This document shows positions 1-9,021 of a stretch of DNA of 64,000 nucleotides, piece by piece. Location: contig JAGDMF010000013.1 of the NCBI GenBank assembly GCA_017860455.1, forward strand, positions 1 through 64,000, in the 5' to 3' direction. The translations under genes and the position numbers were made by a program. Every line of letters begins with the position of its first letter. Positions within the stretch are counted from its first letter, which is position 1. The DNA is from Bacteroidota bacterium (GTDB lineage Bacteria; Bacteroidota; Bacteroidia; Bacteroidales; WCHB1-69). A model generated the notes under the pieces. The model ran no database searches, had not been told where the DNA came from, and saw only the letters and a list, made by a program, of their open reading frames with translations.

Positions 1-46
1 AGCGTTCAGCAAACTCTAAGAGGTTTTGTCCTTTGAATATTTCCAT
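1..46 (-). CDS. IS1595-family (ISXO2-like) transposase, N-terminal fragment cut by the window edge
   Basis: Reading leftward from an ATG at 46 gives 15 codons, MEIFKGQNLLEFAER, before the window ends. I recognise this as the usual start of IS1595-type transposases of Bacteroidota, which begin with a short FKGQN motif followed by a zinc ribbon and a DDE (ISXO2-like) domain. Only the first residues are visible, so the family call rests on this motif alone. The DNA just to the right (47-217) would then hold the end of the insertion sequence, but no terminal repeat can be defined without the other end. A TATATTTG box at 219-226 points toward it. Confidence 0.55.
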   Translation of the reverse strand, partial: MEIFKGQNLLEFAER

Positions 47-217
47 AATTATATTGTTTTTCTAAGTGCAAAGATATGAAATTAAATGGTGACCTCTATA
101 AATTTGTATTAACTCATTTATATTTTCCCCTCAAAACCTCAAAAAGTATATCTATCCATACTATTTTGGTAGTATTGTGCTCCTTTTGGAAACTTCTAGG
201 GTATATTTTAATTTTTG

Positions 218-243
218 GCAAATATAAAAAAAGGTTTTGAATT
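218..243 (-). repeat. 26-bp direct repeat copy A carrying a minus-strand promoter box
   Basis: This 26-bp stretch is identical to 1041-1066. Read on the minus strand it contains TATATTTG (219-226), the Bacteroidota -7 consensus. Here it could drive the transposase that starts at 46. On its right side lies a heptad array, as at the second copy. Confidence 0.6.
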
Positions 244-260
244 GATAGGGGAAAAAATAA

Positions 261-310
261 GGGCGAAAGGCGAAGAGAGAAAGGCGAAGGGCAAAAGGAG
301 AAGGGCGAAT
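261..310. repeat. Degenerate heptamer array (GGCGAA type)
   Basis: About seven imperfect 7-bp units of the type GGGCGAA / AGGCGAA / AGGAGAA. It lies between the transposase start and the stop of the methyltransferase at 379. Apart from this array and the promoter-like repeat at 218-243, the 47-378 interval shows no coding sequence. Confidence 0.75.
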
Positions 311-378
311 AATAGAGGAAATCGTTATTTATGTAATAACATTTATAATACTCATACTCTTATTAAATAGATTATTTC

Positions 379-927
379 TTAAAAAATAAAGGGGATAAAT
401 CTTTTAGTTCGTTTCATATAATCAATATATTGTTGACCAAAAAAAACTTTACATTCTTTTTCATCCCATATTGCGGTTAGATATAAAAACACTGTTGCTA
501 TGAATGAAACAATCAATAATTCAGGTGTTGGATTCTTTAATAATATCCCCCATGTCAAAAACAATAATGATGAATATAGTGGATGCCTAATATATTTAAA
601 AATCCCTTTATCCACCAATTCAGTTGTTTTTTCAAATTCATACAGTGTCTTTGTATCTCTGTTTTGATCCGGTTTTCCCATTTTTTTCATCATCATTACT
701 CCGGCAACTACCAAATAAACAGATATCAAAAGAAAAATCCACGAAAATATCTGTTGGATTGAAAAAGGATTTATAAACCAAACTTTATAGTTTGAAGAGA
801 AGAGCCATGCGATACACTCCCAGCTAATAAATCTATAAAATCCATGCGTTTTAAAGTTCAGTAACGTTCTCCGGGAGACCATTACGATTACAATTGATAA
901 AATAACGAAAGGGATCAATTTGTCCAT
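379..927 (-). CDS. Isoprenylcysteine carboxyl methyltransferase (ICMT)-family membrane protein
   Basis: 182 aa. Several hydrophobic segments span the N-terminal two thirds. The second half has the family core: FKYIRHPLYSSLLFLTWG around residues 113-130 (the RHPxY motif of the SAM-binding region), then an Asp-Glu pair (WDEKE) and a C-terminal Tyr/Arg stretch ending RFIPF. Members methylate small or prenylated substrates at the membrane using S-adenosylmethionine, but bacterial substrates are mostly unknown and no neighbour suggests one here. The start is a clear ATG at 927. The gene is AT-rich and stands alone, with a TATATTTG box at 1042-1049 about 115 bp upstream. Family assignment is good; substrate unknown. 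Confidence 0.8.
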   Translation of the reverse strand: MDKLIPFVILSIVIVMVSRRTLLNFKTHGFYRFISWECIAWLFSSNYKVWFINPFSIQQIFSWIFLLISVYLVVAGVMMMKKMGKPDQNRDTKTLYEFEKTTELVDKGIFKYIRHPLYSSLLFLTWGILLKNPTPELLIVSFIATVFLYLTAIWDEKECKVFFGQQYIDYMKRTKRFIPFIF

Positions 928-1040
928 TTGAATATTTTTAATGTATTAATAATTCATTCATCTTTTCTTTTTACGATGGTATTAAAACTTGGTAGGTTTG
1001 AGAGTCAATTCAAAATATCAAAAAGTGTTTTTAATTGTTT

Positions 1041-1066
1041 GCAAATATAAAAAAAGGTTTTGAATT
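1041..1066 (-). repeat. 26-bp direct repeat copy B with minus-strand -7 box
   Basis: Identical to 218-243. It includes TATATTTG on the minus strand (1042-1049), a likely promoter for the ICMT-family gene starting at 927. As at the first copy, a heptad array starts a few bases to the right. Confidence 0.6.
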
Positions 1067-1069
1067 AAA

Positions 1070-1350
1070 GGGCGAAAAGACGGCAGTCGGCAGTCTGCAG
1101 TCGGCAGTCTGCGGACTTTAAAGCGGTTTCTACACTTCGCAAGCTCAGTGACCGCTCAGCGACCTTAGTTCAGTGAGACAACGGACTACAGACGAATGAA
1201 TAATAAAAAATGAAAAATGAAAAATGAAAAATGAAAAATAAAGAAAGATGAATAATTCTAAAAAACTGAAACCTGATAGCTGAAAACTAAAACCTAAAAC
1301 CCAAAACCTAATACCTAAAACCCAAGACCTAAAACCCAAAACCCAATAAC
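1070..1350. repeat. Composite intergenic array 3' of groEL
   Basis: This fills most of the gap between the ICMT gene and groEL. From left to right it holds GGCAGTC-type heptads (1081-1112), a 44-bp dispersed repeat (1124-1167), a 24-bp module shared with 47800-47823 in the other orientation (1181-1204), four GAAAAAT heptads (about 1208-1240), and CCTAAAA/CCCAAAA heptads (1291-1349). All tandem parts have period 7. The short open frame across it is not a gene, since its predicted protein is only the translated repeat. Confidence 0.8.
1124..1167. repeat. 44-bp dispersed repeat, copy 1
   Basis: Identical over 44 bp to 51688-51731. Inside it is an 11-bp direct duplication (GCTCAGTGACC followed by GCTCAGCGACC). 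The flanks of the two copies differ, so this is a dispersed repeat rather than part of one larger duplication. Confidence 0.85.
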
Positions 1351-1351
1351 A

Positions 1352-1381
1352 AAAAAGGACCATCTAATGATGATCCCTTTT
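1352..1381 (-). terminator. Rho-independent terminator of groES-groEL
   Basis: On the minus strand a 13-bp stem (1369-1381 with 1352-1364, two G-T wobbles) closes a 4-nt loop and is followed by a T run. It begins about 20 bp past the groEL stop. The repeat array starts directly after it. Confidence 0.85.
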
Positions 1382-1403
1382 AAATTTGTTAATTCCGTAA
1401 AGA

Positions 1404-3032
1404 TTAGTACATCCCTGGCATTCCACCTGGCATGGCTGGAGCTGCTGGAGTTTCCTCTTTGATTTCAGCTAAGACACACTCGGTGGTTAACAACATTCCA
1501 GCGATAGAAGCGGCATTTTCTAAGGCAATACGAGCTACTTTTGTTGGGTCGATGACACCGGCTTTGATCAAATCTTCGTAAACATCTGTTCTGGCATTGT
1601 ATCCGATTTTACCTTTTCCCTCTTTCACTGCGTTAACAACAACAGATCCCTCTTTACCGGCATTAGTAACGATTTGACGAAGTGGTTCCTCTAAAGCTCT
1701 GCGAACGATCTCAATACCAATTTTTTGGTCTTCGTTTTCAAAAGAAATACCGTTCAATGATTCGATAGCAGATAAATAAGCTACACCACCACCTGGGATA
1801 ATCCCCTCTTCTACCGCTGCACGGGTTGCGTGTAATGCGTCATCAAAACGATCTTTTTTCTCTTTCATTTCCACTTCAGAAGCAGCACCTACGTAGATAA
1901 CAGCAACACCACCGGCTAATTTAGCCAAACGTTCTTGTAGTTTTTCACGATCATAATCAGAAGTTGTTTTTTCGATTTGTGATTTGATTTGCGCAATACG
2001 TCCTTCTAATGATTCTTTCAAACCTTTACCGCTAACGATGGTTGTATTTTCTTTGTCAACCACGATTTTTTCAGCATTTCCTAACATCTCTAACTGAGTG
2101 TCTTCCAATTTGAACCCTTTTTCTTCAGAGATCACATAACCGCCGGTTAAGATGGCGATATCTTCCAACATCTCTTTTCTTCTGTCCCCAAAACCTGGAG
2201 CTTTTACTGCCACGATTTTTAATCCTGCACGTAAACGATTTACTACAAGGGTTGCAAGAGCTTCACTTTCAACATCTTCACAGATAATCAACAATGGGCG
2301 ACCTGTTTGTACCACTTTTTCAAGGATTGGTAAAAACTCTTTCATGTTGCTGATCTTTTTGTCATAGATCAAAATGAAAGGATTTTCATATACAGATTCC
2401 ATTTTTTCAGCGTCAGTGATGAAGTAAGGAGAGATATATCCTCTGTCGAATTGCATACCTTCCACGATTTTCACGTTGGTTTCGGTACCTTTTGCTTCTT
2501 CGATGGTGATCACACCCTCTTTTTTCACTTTATCCATAGCTTCAGCGATGATTTTACCCACGCTGCTGTCGTTATTGGCAGAGATTGTAGCCACTTGCTC
2601 AATTTTTTCGTGGTCACTGCCAATGGTTTGAGATTGTGTTTTTAAGTTTTTGATCACTTCAGTGACTGCCAAATCGATCCCACGTTTCAAATCCATTGGA
2701 TTGGCACCGGCAGTAACGTTTTTCAAGCCTGTGTTGAAGATTGCCTGAGCTAAAACGGTTGCTGTTGTAGTACCATCACCTGCCTGATCATTGGTTTTTG
2801 AAGCCACTTCTTTCACCATTTGAGCACCCATATTTTCGATTGCATCGCTCAATTCAATCTCTTTTGCTACAGTAACACCATCTTTGGTAATTTGAGGAGC
2901 ACCGAATTTTTTATCGATGATCACATTTCTACCTTTTGGTCCTAAGGTAACTTTAACTGCATTTGCTAAAGCGTCCACCCCTTTTTTTAAGCCTTCACGT
3001 GCTTCCCAGTCATAAACTATGTTCTTTGCCAT
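1404..3032 (-). CDS. groEL: Chaperonin GroEL (60 kDa)
   Basis: 542 aa, the normal length. The N-terminus [20 protein letters not shown], the ATP-binding [11 protein letters not shown] segment near residue 87, the GGGVAYL segment near 413, and a C-terminal GGM-type tail ending PGGMPGMY are all present. Fourteen subunits form the double ring that folds proteins in the cytosol with GroES. It lies 64 bp downstream of groES on the same strand and is closed by the terminator at 1352-1381, so the two form the standard operon. No CIRCE element was seen upstream of groES. Confidence 0.98.
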   Translation of the reverse strand: MAKNIVYDWEAREGLKKGVDALANAVKVTLGPKGRNVIIDKKFGAPQITKDGVTVAKEIELSDAIENMGAQMVKEVASKTNDQAGDGTTTATVLAQAIFNTGLKNVTAGANPMDLKRGIDLAVTEVIKNLKTQSQTIGSDHEKIEQVATISANNDSSVGKIIAEAMDKVKKEGVITIEEAKGTETNVKIVEGMQFDRGYISPYFITDAEKMESVYENPFILIYDKKISNMKEFLPILEKVVQTGRPLLIICEDVESEALATLVVNRLRAGLKIVAVKAPGFGDRRKEMLEDIAILTGGYVISEEKGFKLEDTQLEMLGNAEKIVVDKENTTIVSGKGLKESLEGRIAQIKSQIEKTTSDYDREKLQERLAKLAGGVAVIYVGAASEVEMKEKKDRFDDALHATRAAVEEGIIPGGGVAYLSAIESLNGISFENEDQKIGIEIVRRALEEPLRQIVTNAGKEGSVVVNAVKEGKGKIGYNARTDVYEDLIKAGVIDPTKVARIALENAASIAGMLLTTECVLAEIKEETPAAPAMPGGMPGMY

Positions 3033-3096
3033 AATTGTTTTGTATTTTTAAATGATTAATTTTTGAATGAAAAAGTATCTGTAAAGATACAGATTT

Positions 3097-3372
3097 TTAG
3101 ATGATTGCGACGATATCGCTCTCTTTCATAATGAGGTAATTTTCACCTTCAAGGGTTAGTTCAGTACCGGCATATTTGCCATAAAGAACTGAATCGCCCA
3201 CTTTAACAGTCATGGGTTCATCTTTTTTACCTGGACCAACAGCCACAACGGTACCTTTTTGGGGTTTCTCTTTTGCTGTGTCTGGGATAATGATTCCACC
3301 TGCGGTTTTTTGTTCTGCTTCTGCCGGAGCTACTAAAACTCTGTCTGCTAATGGTTTAATGTTTACGTTCAT
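3097..3372 (-). CDS. groES: Co-chaperonin GroES (10 kDa)
   Basis: 91 aa, full length. It starts [14 protein letters not shown] and has the mobile-loop region ([18 protein letters not shown], residues 17-34) and the roof region followed by [15 protein letters not shown]. It caps the GroEL cavity as a heptamer. It is the first gene of the groES-groEL operon. The upstream minus-strand sequence has no good TAnnTTTG box but does have a TGTCATTTTGTC stretch (3453-3464), which might be a heat-shock control site; this is a guess. Confidence 0.98.
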   Translation of the reverse strand: MNVNIKPLADRVLVAPAEAEQKTAGGIIIPDTAKEKPQKGTVVAVGPGKKDEPMTVKVGDSVLYGKYAGTELTLEGENYLIMKESDIVAII

Positions 3373-3494
3373 AGTAATTCAATATTTTAAGTTTAATTAT
3401 TTTCGCTTTTTTAGTTGCAAAAAGTGTGCTAAACCCAAAAAAGGGTTAAAAAGCGACAAAATGACACGAAAGAGGGGAAGAGGTTGCAAAAATG

Positions 3495-3945
3495 GCAGAG
3501 AATAAGGTAAGAAGTAAAAGGTAAGAGGTAAGAGGTAAGAGATAACAGGTAACAGGTATCAAGTAACAGGTAACAATAGAATGGGGAGTGGTATGAAGAA
3601 AAATTTGATTGAATTGTGTTGATTAATTGCTTGTTGAACAATTGCCCTGTACTTTAGTGCAGGGCAATTTTGGTAAGAGATAACAGATAACAGGTAGCAA
3701 GTAACAGGTAACAATAGAATGGGGAGTGGTAAGAAGAAAAACAATTGCCCTGTACTTTAGTGCAGGGCAATTTTGGTAAGAGATAACAGGTAACAGGTAG
3801 CAAGTAACAGGTAACAATAGAATGGGGAGTGGAAAGAAGAAAAATTTGATTGAATTGTGTTGATTAATTGCTTGTTGAACAATTGCCCTGTACTTTAGTG
3901 CAGGGCAATTTAGCTAAGAAGTAAGAGGTAACAGGTTACAGGTAA
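3495..3945. repeat. GGTAACA-type heptad array with three tandem 103-138-bp units
   Basis: The interval between groES and the histidine kinase is filled by heptads (GGTAAGA, GGTAACA and variants). Within it are three tandem long units at 3534-3671, 3672-3774 and 3775-3911. Units 1 and 3 are about 138 bp; unit 2 lacks an internal 35-bp block. Each unit ends in a perfect 10-bp stem hairpin, AATTGCCCTG - 10 nt - CAGGGCAATT. The right end abuts the stop codon of the kinase at 3949. Short open frames across it are translated repeat, not genes. Confidence 0.85.
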
Positions 3946-3948
3946 CAT

Positions 3949-5139
3949 TTAACAGATGGGGGATTTTGGAAGGGTAAAGTAGAAGGAAGATCCTTCATCT
4001 AATGTACTTTCGACCCAGATTTTTCCTTTGTTGGTTTCAATAAAATCTTTACAAAGAATCAGGCCCATTCCTGTTCCTTTTTCATTGTTTGTTCCATTTG
4101 TTGAACAGCCATAGTCTAATTGAAAAATTTCATTTAGTCGTTTTTTTGAGATCCCTACACCATTATCTTGAACACAAAATAGAAAAAATTTATCCTGGTC
4201 ATAAGCTGAAACTGTTATTTCACCAACACTTTTAGTGAATTTAATGGCATTGGAAATCAGATTTCTAAAAACTGTAATGGTCATCGATTTATCGGCAAAA
4301 ACTTTTAAATCTGAAAGTAGATGATTTTTAATTACAATTGATTTTTCTTTGGCTACATTTTCATATAAGAGGAGGGTTTCTTCCAGAGCAGAATCAATTT
4401 CAATATATTCAGGATTGTAGAGTAATCTTCCTGTATGTAATTGCGCCCATTCCATCAAATTTTGAAGCAAATCCATGGCTCTATTTGATGATTCTAAAAT
4501 AATGTTCCCATAATATCCAATTTTTTCCATATCTTGATTCTCGATTTCTGTAAGAAGAAATTCTGAAAAGTTAATAATTGAATTAAATGGGGTTTTTAAA
4601 TCATGAGCAATGATGGATAAAAATTTGGCTCTTTCATTGTTCAATTTGAGTAGTTCTTCATTTTTTAATTTGATTTCCAACTCTTCATCTTTACGCTTCG
4701 TAATATCCTGAAGCGTGCCAGTCCAGATGATGTCTCCGTTATCCATCGGACGAGGTATAGAATGAAAATGGATCCACATCAATTTTCCGTCAATGACTAC
4801 GCGTCCTTCCCAGGAAAATGGAGTAATATCTCTGTTTGCTTCAACGTTTTTTTTGATGAAACTTGCTTTATCCTCTTCGAAAATTAAATCAATGATGATT
4901 CCCGGAATTTGTTCAAAATCAGATCGTTTAAGATGAAGAATTTCATAGAAACGATCATTGGCAAATTCAATTTTACTGGCAGAATCGGTAGAACTTGCCC
5001 ATTTTTCATCGAGGGTAGATGATTCTTGAAAAACGCGCAAACGATAAATTCCTGCAGGTAAAGCATTCGCCAAATCACTGTATAGTGCTTCTTCTCTTTC
5101 TAATTTTGCAATACAAGTATTCAGTTTCTTCATAATCAT
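3949..5139 (-). CDS. PAS-domain sensor histidine kinase
   Basis: 396 aa from ATG 5139; a TTG three bases further up is possible but unneeded. There is no membrane segment, so it is probably cytosolic. Residues about 15-150 form a PAS/PAC sensor domain (ending GTLQDITKRKDE), followed by a short coiled coil. The HisKA dimerisation domain has IAHDLKTPF with the phospho-accepting His179. The ATPase domain has an intact N box (NLISNAIKF), G1 box (DNGVGIS) and G2 box (GTGMGL). There is no receiver domain and no response regulator next door, so it is an orphan kinase. A TATTTTTG box lies 45 bp upstream (5184-5191). Signal and partner unknown. Confidence 0.93.
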   Translation of the reverse strand: MIMKKLNTCIAKLEREEALYSDLANALPAGIYRLRVFQESSTLDEKWASSTDSASKIEFANDRFYEILHLKRSDFEQIPGIIIDLIFEEDKASFIKKNVEANRDITPFSWEGRVVIDGKLMWIHFHSIPRPMDNGDIIWTGTLQDITKRKDEELEIKLKNEELLKLNNERAKFLSIIAHDLKTPFNSIINFSEFLLTEIENQDMEKIGYYGNIILESSNRAMDLLQNLMEWAQLHTGRLLYNPEYIEIDSALEETLLLYENVAKEKSIVIKNHLLSDLKVFADKSMTITVFRNLISNAIKFTKSVGEITVSAYDQDKFFLFCVQDNGVGISKKRLNEIFQLDYGCSTNGTNNEKGTGMGLILCKDFIETNKGKIWVESTLDEGSSFYFTLPKSPIC

Positions 5140-5183
5140 CAATAAGAATTTGAGCTAAAAGTATGTCACATTTCATTTTACTG

Positions 5184-5191
5184 CAAAAATA
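5184..5191 (-). promoter_or_regulatory. -7 box TATTTTTG of the orphan histidine kinase
   Basis: This matches the Bacteroidota TAnnTTTG consensus on the minus strand, 45 bp before the ATG at 5139. Confidence 0.55.
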
Positions 5192-5201
5192 TGAAAAATT
5201 G

Positions 5202-6068
5202 TTATCCATTTTTTTTAAGTAATTCAGGAAAATTTTCACCTAAAAACCAATATCTAACGAGCTGAATATGCGTTTTGATATCACTAACCATCCAGGCATG
5301 TCCTTTACAGGGATAATAGGCACATTCACTATTTGGAATTTTATTAGATAAATATTGATGTGAATAGTGCATCTCATTAGATTCGGTTTCTCCTGATACA
5401 TAAAATACTGATGTTTTGTAATTACAGTTTTCAATATCAATTTTCACTCTATTTGCCTGAGATAGAGCGCGACGAAACGATTTTCTTGAAACCAATTTAA
5501 AATCATTTTTAAATGAATCAAACTCTTCATCCGGAACTTTCAAACTTTTGGCCATAATATTTATCATCATATTGGTTTTTAGAAAAGGGGAAGTAATTTT
5601 TACACCAAAGATAACAAATGGGGCTCCTTTTATAGGAATGGCACTTGCTCCGTCAATAATTGCTTTATCAATAAGTTCAGGATATTTTTCCAATAATTTA
5701 TAAATCAGACTACCTCCCAGTGACAATCCGACCAAATGCACTTTACCATATCCTTTCGTTTTAATCAGTTCAGCAATTACATCTGCTACTTCATCAATAT
5801 TGGTCCATTCTATTTGATTACTTTGTCCATGTCCCGGTAAATCAGGTGCAATACAATGGAATGTTTCTTTTAGAGAATCAATGTGCTTTAACCACATATT
5901 GCTGTTGGCTCCCGATCCATGAAGGAATACGATAGTTTTTACATTCTCAACCCCTTTTTCATATACAAAAAGATCATTAAGTTTGATTTTTGTTTTTGCA
6001 TTAACTGCACTAATACTAAGTAATGTCAACATAATAGATAATAATAATTTTACTTTAAATGGATTCAT
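5202..6068 (-). CDS. Exported alpha/beta-hydrolase
   Basis: 288 aa with a Sec signal peptide (residues 1-24, ending VNAK). The fold's hallmarks are an oxyanion-hole HGSG at 50-53, PDLPGHGQS near 75-83, a nucleophile elbow GLSLGGS with Ser116, and a late His (GHAW, His257). It probably hydrolyses an ester or amide bond in the periplasm or at the cell surface; the substrate cannot be told from sequence. It is 55 bp from the next gene upstream on the same strand, so it may be co-transcribed with the lipoprotein and OmpA-like gene. Confidence 0.85.
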   Translation of the reverse strand: MNPFKVKLLLSIMLTLLSISAVNAKTKIKLNDLFVYEKGVENVKTIVFLHGSGANSNMWLKHIDSLKETFHCIAPDLPGHGQSNQIEWTNIDEVADVIAELIKTKGYGKVHLVGLSLGGSLIYKLLEKYPELIDKAIIDGASAIPIKGAPFVIFGVKITSPFLKTNMMINIMAKSLKVPDEEFDSFKNDFKLVSRKSFRRALSQANRVKIDIENCNYKTSVFYVSGETESNEMHYSHQYLSNKIPNSECAYYPCKGHAWMVSDIKTHIQLVRYWFLGENFPELLKKNG

Positions 6069-6123
6069 TATAAAAATATTTTTTAAAAATCAAATTTTTA
6101 GAATCAAATAAAACCGTCATTTA

Positions 6124-6996
6124 TTAGATTATTTTTTTGTAAATCTTCCCCTTCCAGAAAATGGGGGTATCCGGTTTTGCCGGATCCACAAAATAAAATT
6201 CAAATTCACATTTGAGGATACCGTTTTTCCAGTATTTTTTATCAATTTTCATATTTCCGGATATTCCGTAAAAAACAATTAAAGAGGGTGAACTTATCGT
6301 ATAAAGTTCAATTTTTGAAGAACAATCATTTTTATCAATTGTAATCACTAAACTGGAATGTGTTCCAACAGTTGTTTGAGTTTTACATACAATTTGGTGT
6401 TTATCATCCTGAAAAACATCCACAAAATCAGTTCCAACCCATTCATAACAATTGGATTCACCTGATATAGTATGGTATAAATGATTTGTATCAACTAATG
6501 TATAATAATAAGTCAATGATTCAGGAGCAATACTTCCAGTTGAATCTTTTAAAGTTTCAATAATATCAGATGATATTCCATCCTGTAAAAGTACTCCAAA
6601 TTCATCTCTATAAATACCTTCCGGATAACTCCATTGATTGACAAAACTAAAATCTCCGTCTAAATCATTAACCCACTCGATTTTTATTGATTTCGCTTTA
6701 TTATCTTTAGGTTTATATGTCAAATCTGACTGGTATATAATACCATTTGAGTTAATAATCTCTTTAACTAAGAGCTTATTTTGAAAAAATTGTGTATTAT
6801 CTAAAATTTGTCTTCCTCCACGACCCTGATTTTGGTAAATTGATTTGTTGATTTGAACATTTCCGGTAATTGAATCTTGTTGAACTTCTTTAAAAATTCT
6901 AACGCTCAGTAAAGGTTTAGAAAAAGTACATCCGGAAATAATTATTACAAAAGTAATCCAAACAACAAATAGTATAAATTTTATTATTTTATGCAT
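6124..6996 (-). CDS. Hypothetical lipoprotein
   Basis: 290 aa. The N-terminus is a hydrophobic stretch followed by a lipobox (IIISGC, Cys about residue 23), so it should be lipid-anchored. The rest is beta-rich with many Tyr, Thr and Asp residues, and the DNA is AT-rich. I recognise no family. It sits 6 bp after the OmpA-like gene at 7003-7548 on the same strand, suggesting an envelope operon with it. Confidence 0.7.
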   Translation of the reverse strand: MHKIIKFILFVVWITFVIIISGCTFSKPLLSVRIFKEVQQDSITGNVQINKSIYQNQGRGGRQILDNTQFFQNKLLVKEIINSNGIIYQSDLTYKPKDNKAKSIKIEWVNDLDGDFSFVNQWSYPEGIYRDEFGVLLQDGISSDIIETLKDSTGSIAPESLTYYYTLVDTNHLYHTISGESNCYEWVGTDFVDVFQDDKHQIVCKTQTTVGTHSSLVITIDKNDCSSKIELYTISSPSLIVFYGISGNMKIDKKYWKNGILKCEFEFYFVDPAKPDTPIFWKGKIYKKII

Positions 6997-7002
6997 TATC
7001 CT

Positions 7003-7548
7003 TTATTTTTCTAAGACAATAATTAATGTTCTTCTATTAAGATCATGAACTTTCTCTAGTTCTTTTTTATTTTTTATAGTTTCAATAAATGATTCATCTA
7101 AGATTTGTCCAATGGGTAAAAAGGGATATAGCTGATTTATTTCATTAGTAACAAGTCTCGGGACTCTTTCCCCGCAACCGTTTAAATGAATTCTATTGGA
7201 ATCTATTGTGGAATTCTCCAGAATCAGATTCTTCAGTTGTAATACTCTTTTAAATGTGAGTGTATCGTTTTTAGAACCAATATCCCTACAATCTGTATGC
7301 ATTTGAATTTCTAACACAACAGAAGGATTGTTTATCAAAAATTGAGCAATAGAATCGCAAAGTTTGAGTGTTTCCGAACAAACAGGTCTTTCACAAAGGG
7401 AGAAGTTGGGAAATACATAACAACTATCCCCTTTTTGGACATTGGTGTCGGTTAATTGGAATGCTTTATGCTGAGCAAAAACTACATCAAATTTTAATAT
7501 CAAAAAAATGATTATTAATATTTTAAATATAATTAATTTACTTTGCAT
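7003..7548 (-). CDS. OmpA-like periplasmic protein
   Basis: 181 aa with a signal peptide (to about residue 25, VFAQ). From about residue 65 it follows the OmpA C-terminal pattern: LCDSIAQFLINNPSVVLEIQ, then HTDCRD in place of the usual GHTD, a helix with LTFKRVLQLKNLI, and the late LNRRTLIIV strand. Members bind peptidoglycan through a conserved Asp and Arg. There is an insertion around residues 130-160 before the last strand. It lies 6 bp upstream of a lipoprotein gene. The call is moderate because the first Gly of the motif is replaced by Met. Confidence 0.7.
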   Translation of the reverse strand: MQSKLIIFKILIIIFLILKFDVVFAQHKAFQLTDTNVQKGDSCYVFPNFSLCERPVCSETLKLCDSIAQFLINNPSVVLEIQMHTDCRDIGSKNDTLTFKRVLQLKNLILENSTIDSNRIHLNGCGERVPRLVTNEINQLYPFLPIGQILDESFIETIKNKKELEKVHDLNRRTLIIVLEK

Positions 7549-7623
7549 TTAATTATCCCGATATTTAATGAAACAAAAATAACAAAATAAAATGAATTTC
7601 AAAAATCCCTTAAAAATAAACTT

Positions 7624-7677
7624 AACTTCAAAATTTGCTAATTTTTCTAATTTACTAATTTGCTAATTTGCTAATTA
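7624..7677. repeat. Short TTGCTAAT octamer array
   Basis: About six imperfect 8-bp units of the type TTGCTAAT / TTACTAAT, ending directly at the stop codon of the MBL-fold gene (7678-7680). The same word recurs at about 52030-52065, again next to a gene's 3' end. Confidence 0.7.
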
Positions 7678-8772
7678 TCAAATTTCTCTCCACCATTCTT
7701 TAAATTGTTGTTGTTCATTCCGCAAGTAAATCAACTCTCCAATCATAGGGGTTATAAGTGGAATTTGAACTTTTTCATTTAATTCAGTTATCCGATTCAG
7801 CGGTTCATCCCAGGGGTGAATGGATAATGCATATTTAGCTGAGTGTCCGGGAAGAAATCTTTTTGTTTTTAGATCAATTGCTTCTTGTAGCACCTCATCG
7901 GGCAAGGAGTGGATGTTACGCCAGGCCAAGTTGTATTGTCCATTTTCCAAAACAGCCATATCAATAACACCAAATCGTTCCCCAATCTCTTTAAAATGAG
8001 TATCATAACCACCGTCTCCGCCGAAGAAAATTTTAAAGTCCGGAGTTTGTACCAAAAAGGAGAGCCATAATGTATTGTTTCTTTGTGTAGATCTACCGGA
8101 AAAATGTCTGGCAGGAGTAGCATGAATAGATAATTGTTCATCCACCACAAATGTATCATTCCAGTTTATTTCTATAATATGAGTTGGTTCAAATCCCCAG
8201 TGCCTGAAATGGGAGCCAACACCTAAGCCACAAATCACTTTTTTTGTTTTAGATTTCAGAGCCTTTACCGTTTTGTAATCCAGATGATCATAATGGTCAT
8301 GGGTAATCAACAGGTAATCAATCTCGGGCATGTCGGAAACTGAAAATATGTTAGTTCCTTTAAAAGATTGGTTTATCCTAGGGAATGGGGAAGCATACGT
8401 ATTGAATACAGGATCAATCAGGAATCGTTTCCCTTGAAGTTGCATAAAATAGGAGGAATGGCCAAACCAGACTAACACATCTTCATTAAGCGGTAGTTGA
8501 AGCAGATCCGATTTACAGGTGGGGATATTTTGAGTTGGCTTTAAATGGGGTTTCTTTCCAAAAAAGAATTTTAACATCACTTTGTACATCTCTTTTCGAT
8601 CCACCATCATTTCAGTTTTGTGGATATTAAGAAATACTCCATTTTTAAAATTGGGAAGTTTTGAAAATTTTTCTTGTTCCTCTTTATCAGGCGCCTTCCC
8701 AAAAACAGGAAGTCGCATATATAGATTTATTCCAAAGAGTAATAGAATAATGAGTGTAAAAAAAATGTACAT
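7678..8772 (-). CDS. MBL-fold metal-dependent hydrolase (NAPE-PLD/UlaG-like)
   Basis: 364 aa. The signature HDHYDH gives metal ligands His158, His160, Asp162 and His163; later ligands appear in HATPARHFSGR and in GDGGYD. The layout and the HFRHWG and SGRS motifs resemble the NAPE-hydrolysing phospholipase D-like group of metallo-beta-lactamase proteins. A single N-terminal membrane segment (residues 1-18) probably anchors it. I chose ATG 8772. A longer frame opens at a TTG (8802), but the likely -7 box TATTTTTG lies at 8792-8799, so the longer start would fall at or before the transcription start. Substrate unknown. Confidence 0.85.
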   Translation of the reverse strand: MYIFFTLIILLLFGINLYMRLPVFGKAPDKEEQEKFSKLPNFKNGVFLNIHKTEMMVDRKEMYKVMLKFFFGKKPHLKPTQNIPTCKSDLLQLPLNEDVLVWFGHSSYFMQLQGKRFLIDPVFNTYASPFPRINQSFKGTNIFSVSDMPEIDYLLITHDHYDHLDYKTVKALKSKTKKVICGLGVGSHFRHWGFEPTHIIEINWNDTFVVDEQLSIHATPARHFSGRSTQRNNTLWLSFLVQTPDFKIFFGGDGGYDTHFKEIGERFGVIDMAVLENGQYNLAWRNIHSLPDEVLQEAIDLKTKRFLPGHSAKYALSIHPWDEPLNRITELNEKVQIPLITPMIGELIYLRNEQQQFKEWWREI

Positions 8773-8791
8773 TTTGATATATTTAAGGGTG

Positions 8792-8799
8792 CAAAAATA
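8792..8799 (-). promoter_or_regulatory. -7 box TATTTTTG of the MBL-fold hydrolase
   Basis: TAnnTTTG on the minus strand, 20 bp before the ATG at 8772. Its position rules against the upstream TTG as the start codon. Confidence 0.6.
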
Positions 8800-8884
8800 C
8801 AATTAATGTGCTTATAGGCCAAAGGTTCAAGGCTAAGGGCGAAAAGAAGTAAAATCTGCCTTTCACATACTTTATAAAAACACT

Positions 8885-8922
8885 GTGGAACATCGTTTAA
8901 CACCGTGGAACACTGTGAAACT
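8885..8922. repeat. 10-bp-period repeat upstream of the M16 peptidase
   Basis: Three to four units of the type GTGGAACATC / GTTTAACACC / GTGGAACACT. A related set with the same 10-bp period occurs at 28969-29011, also just upstream of a plus-strand promoter. Confidence 0.6.
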
Positions 8923-8973
8923 AAAAAAATAAGAATCAAAATAAAAATGCCACGAATTAACGAATTAAATTTG

Positions 8974-8981
8974 TATTTTTG
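8974..8981 (+). promoter_or_regulatory. -7 box TATTTTTG of the M16 peptidase gene
   Basis: TAnnTTTG 41 bp before the ATG at 9022. Confidence 0.6.
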
Positions 8982-9021
8982 TCACGCACTTTTGAACAAC
9001 ATTAACCAAAATTTATAAATT

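Noticed and set aside
3429..3817. Overlapping minus-strand frames rich in Leu, Pro and Tyr between groES and the kinase
   Set aside because: They cross the tandem hairpin units and repeat each other's sequence; not coding.
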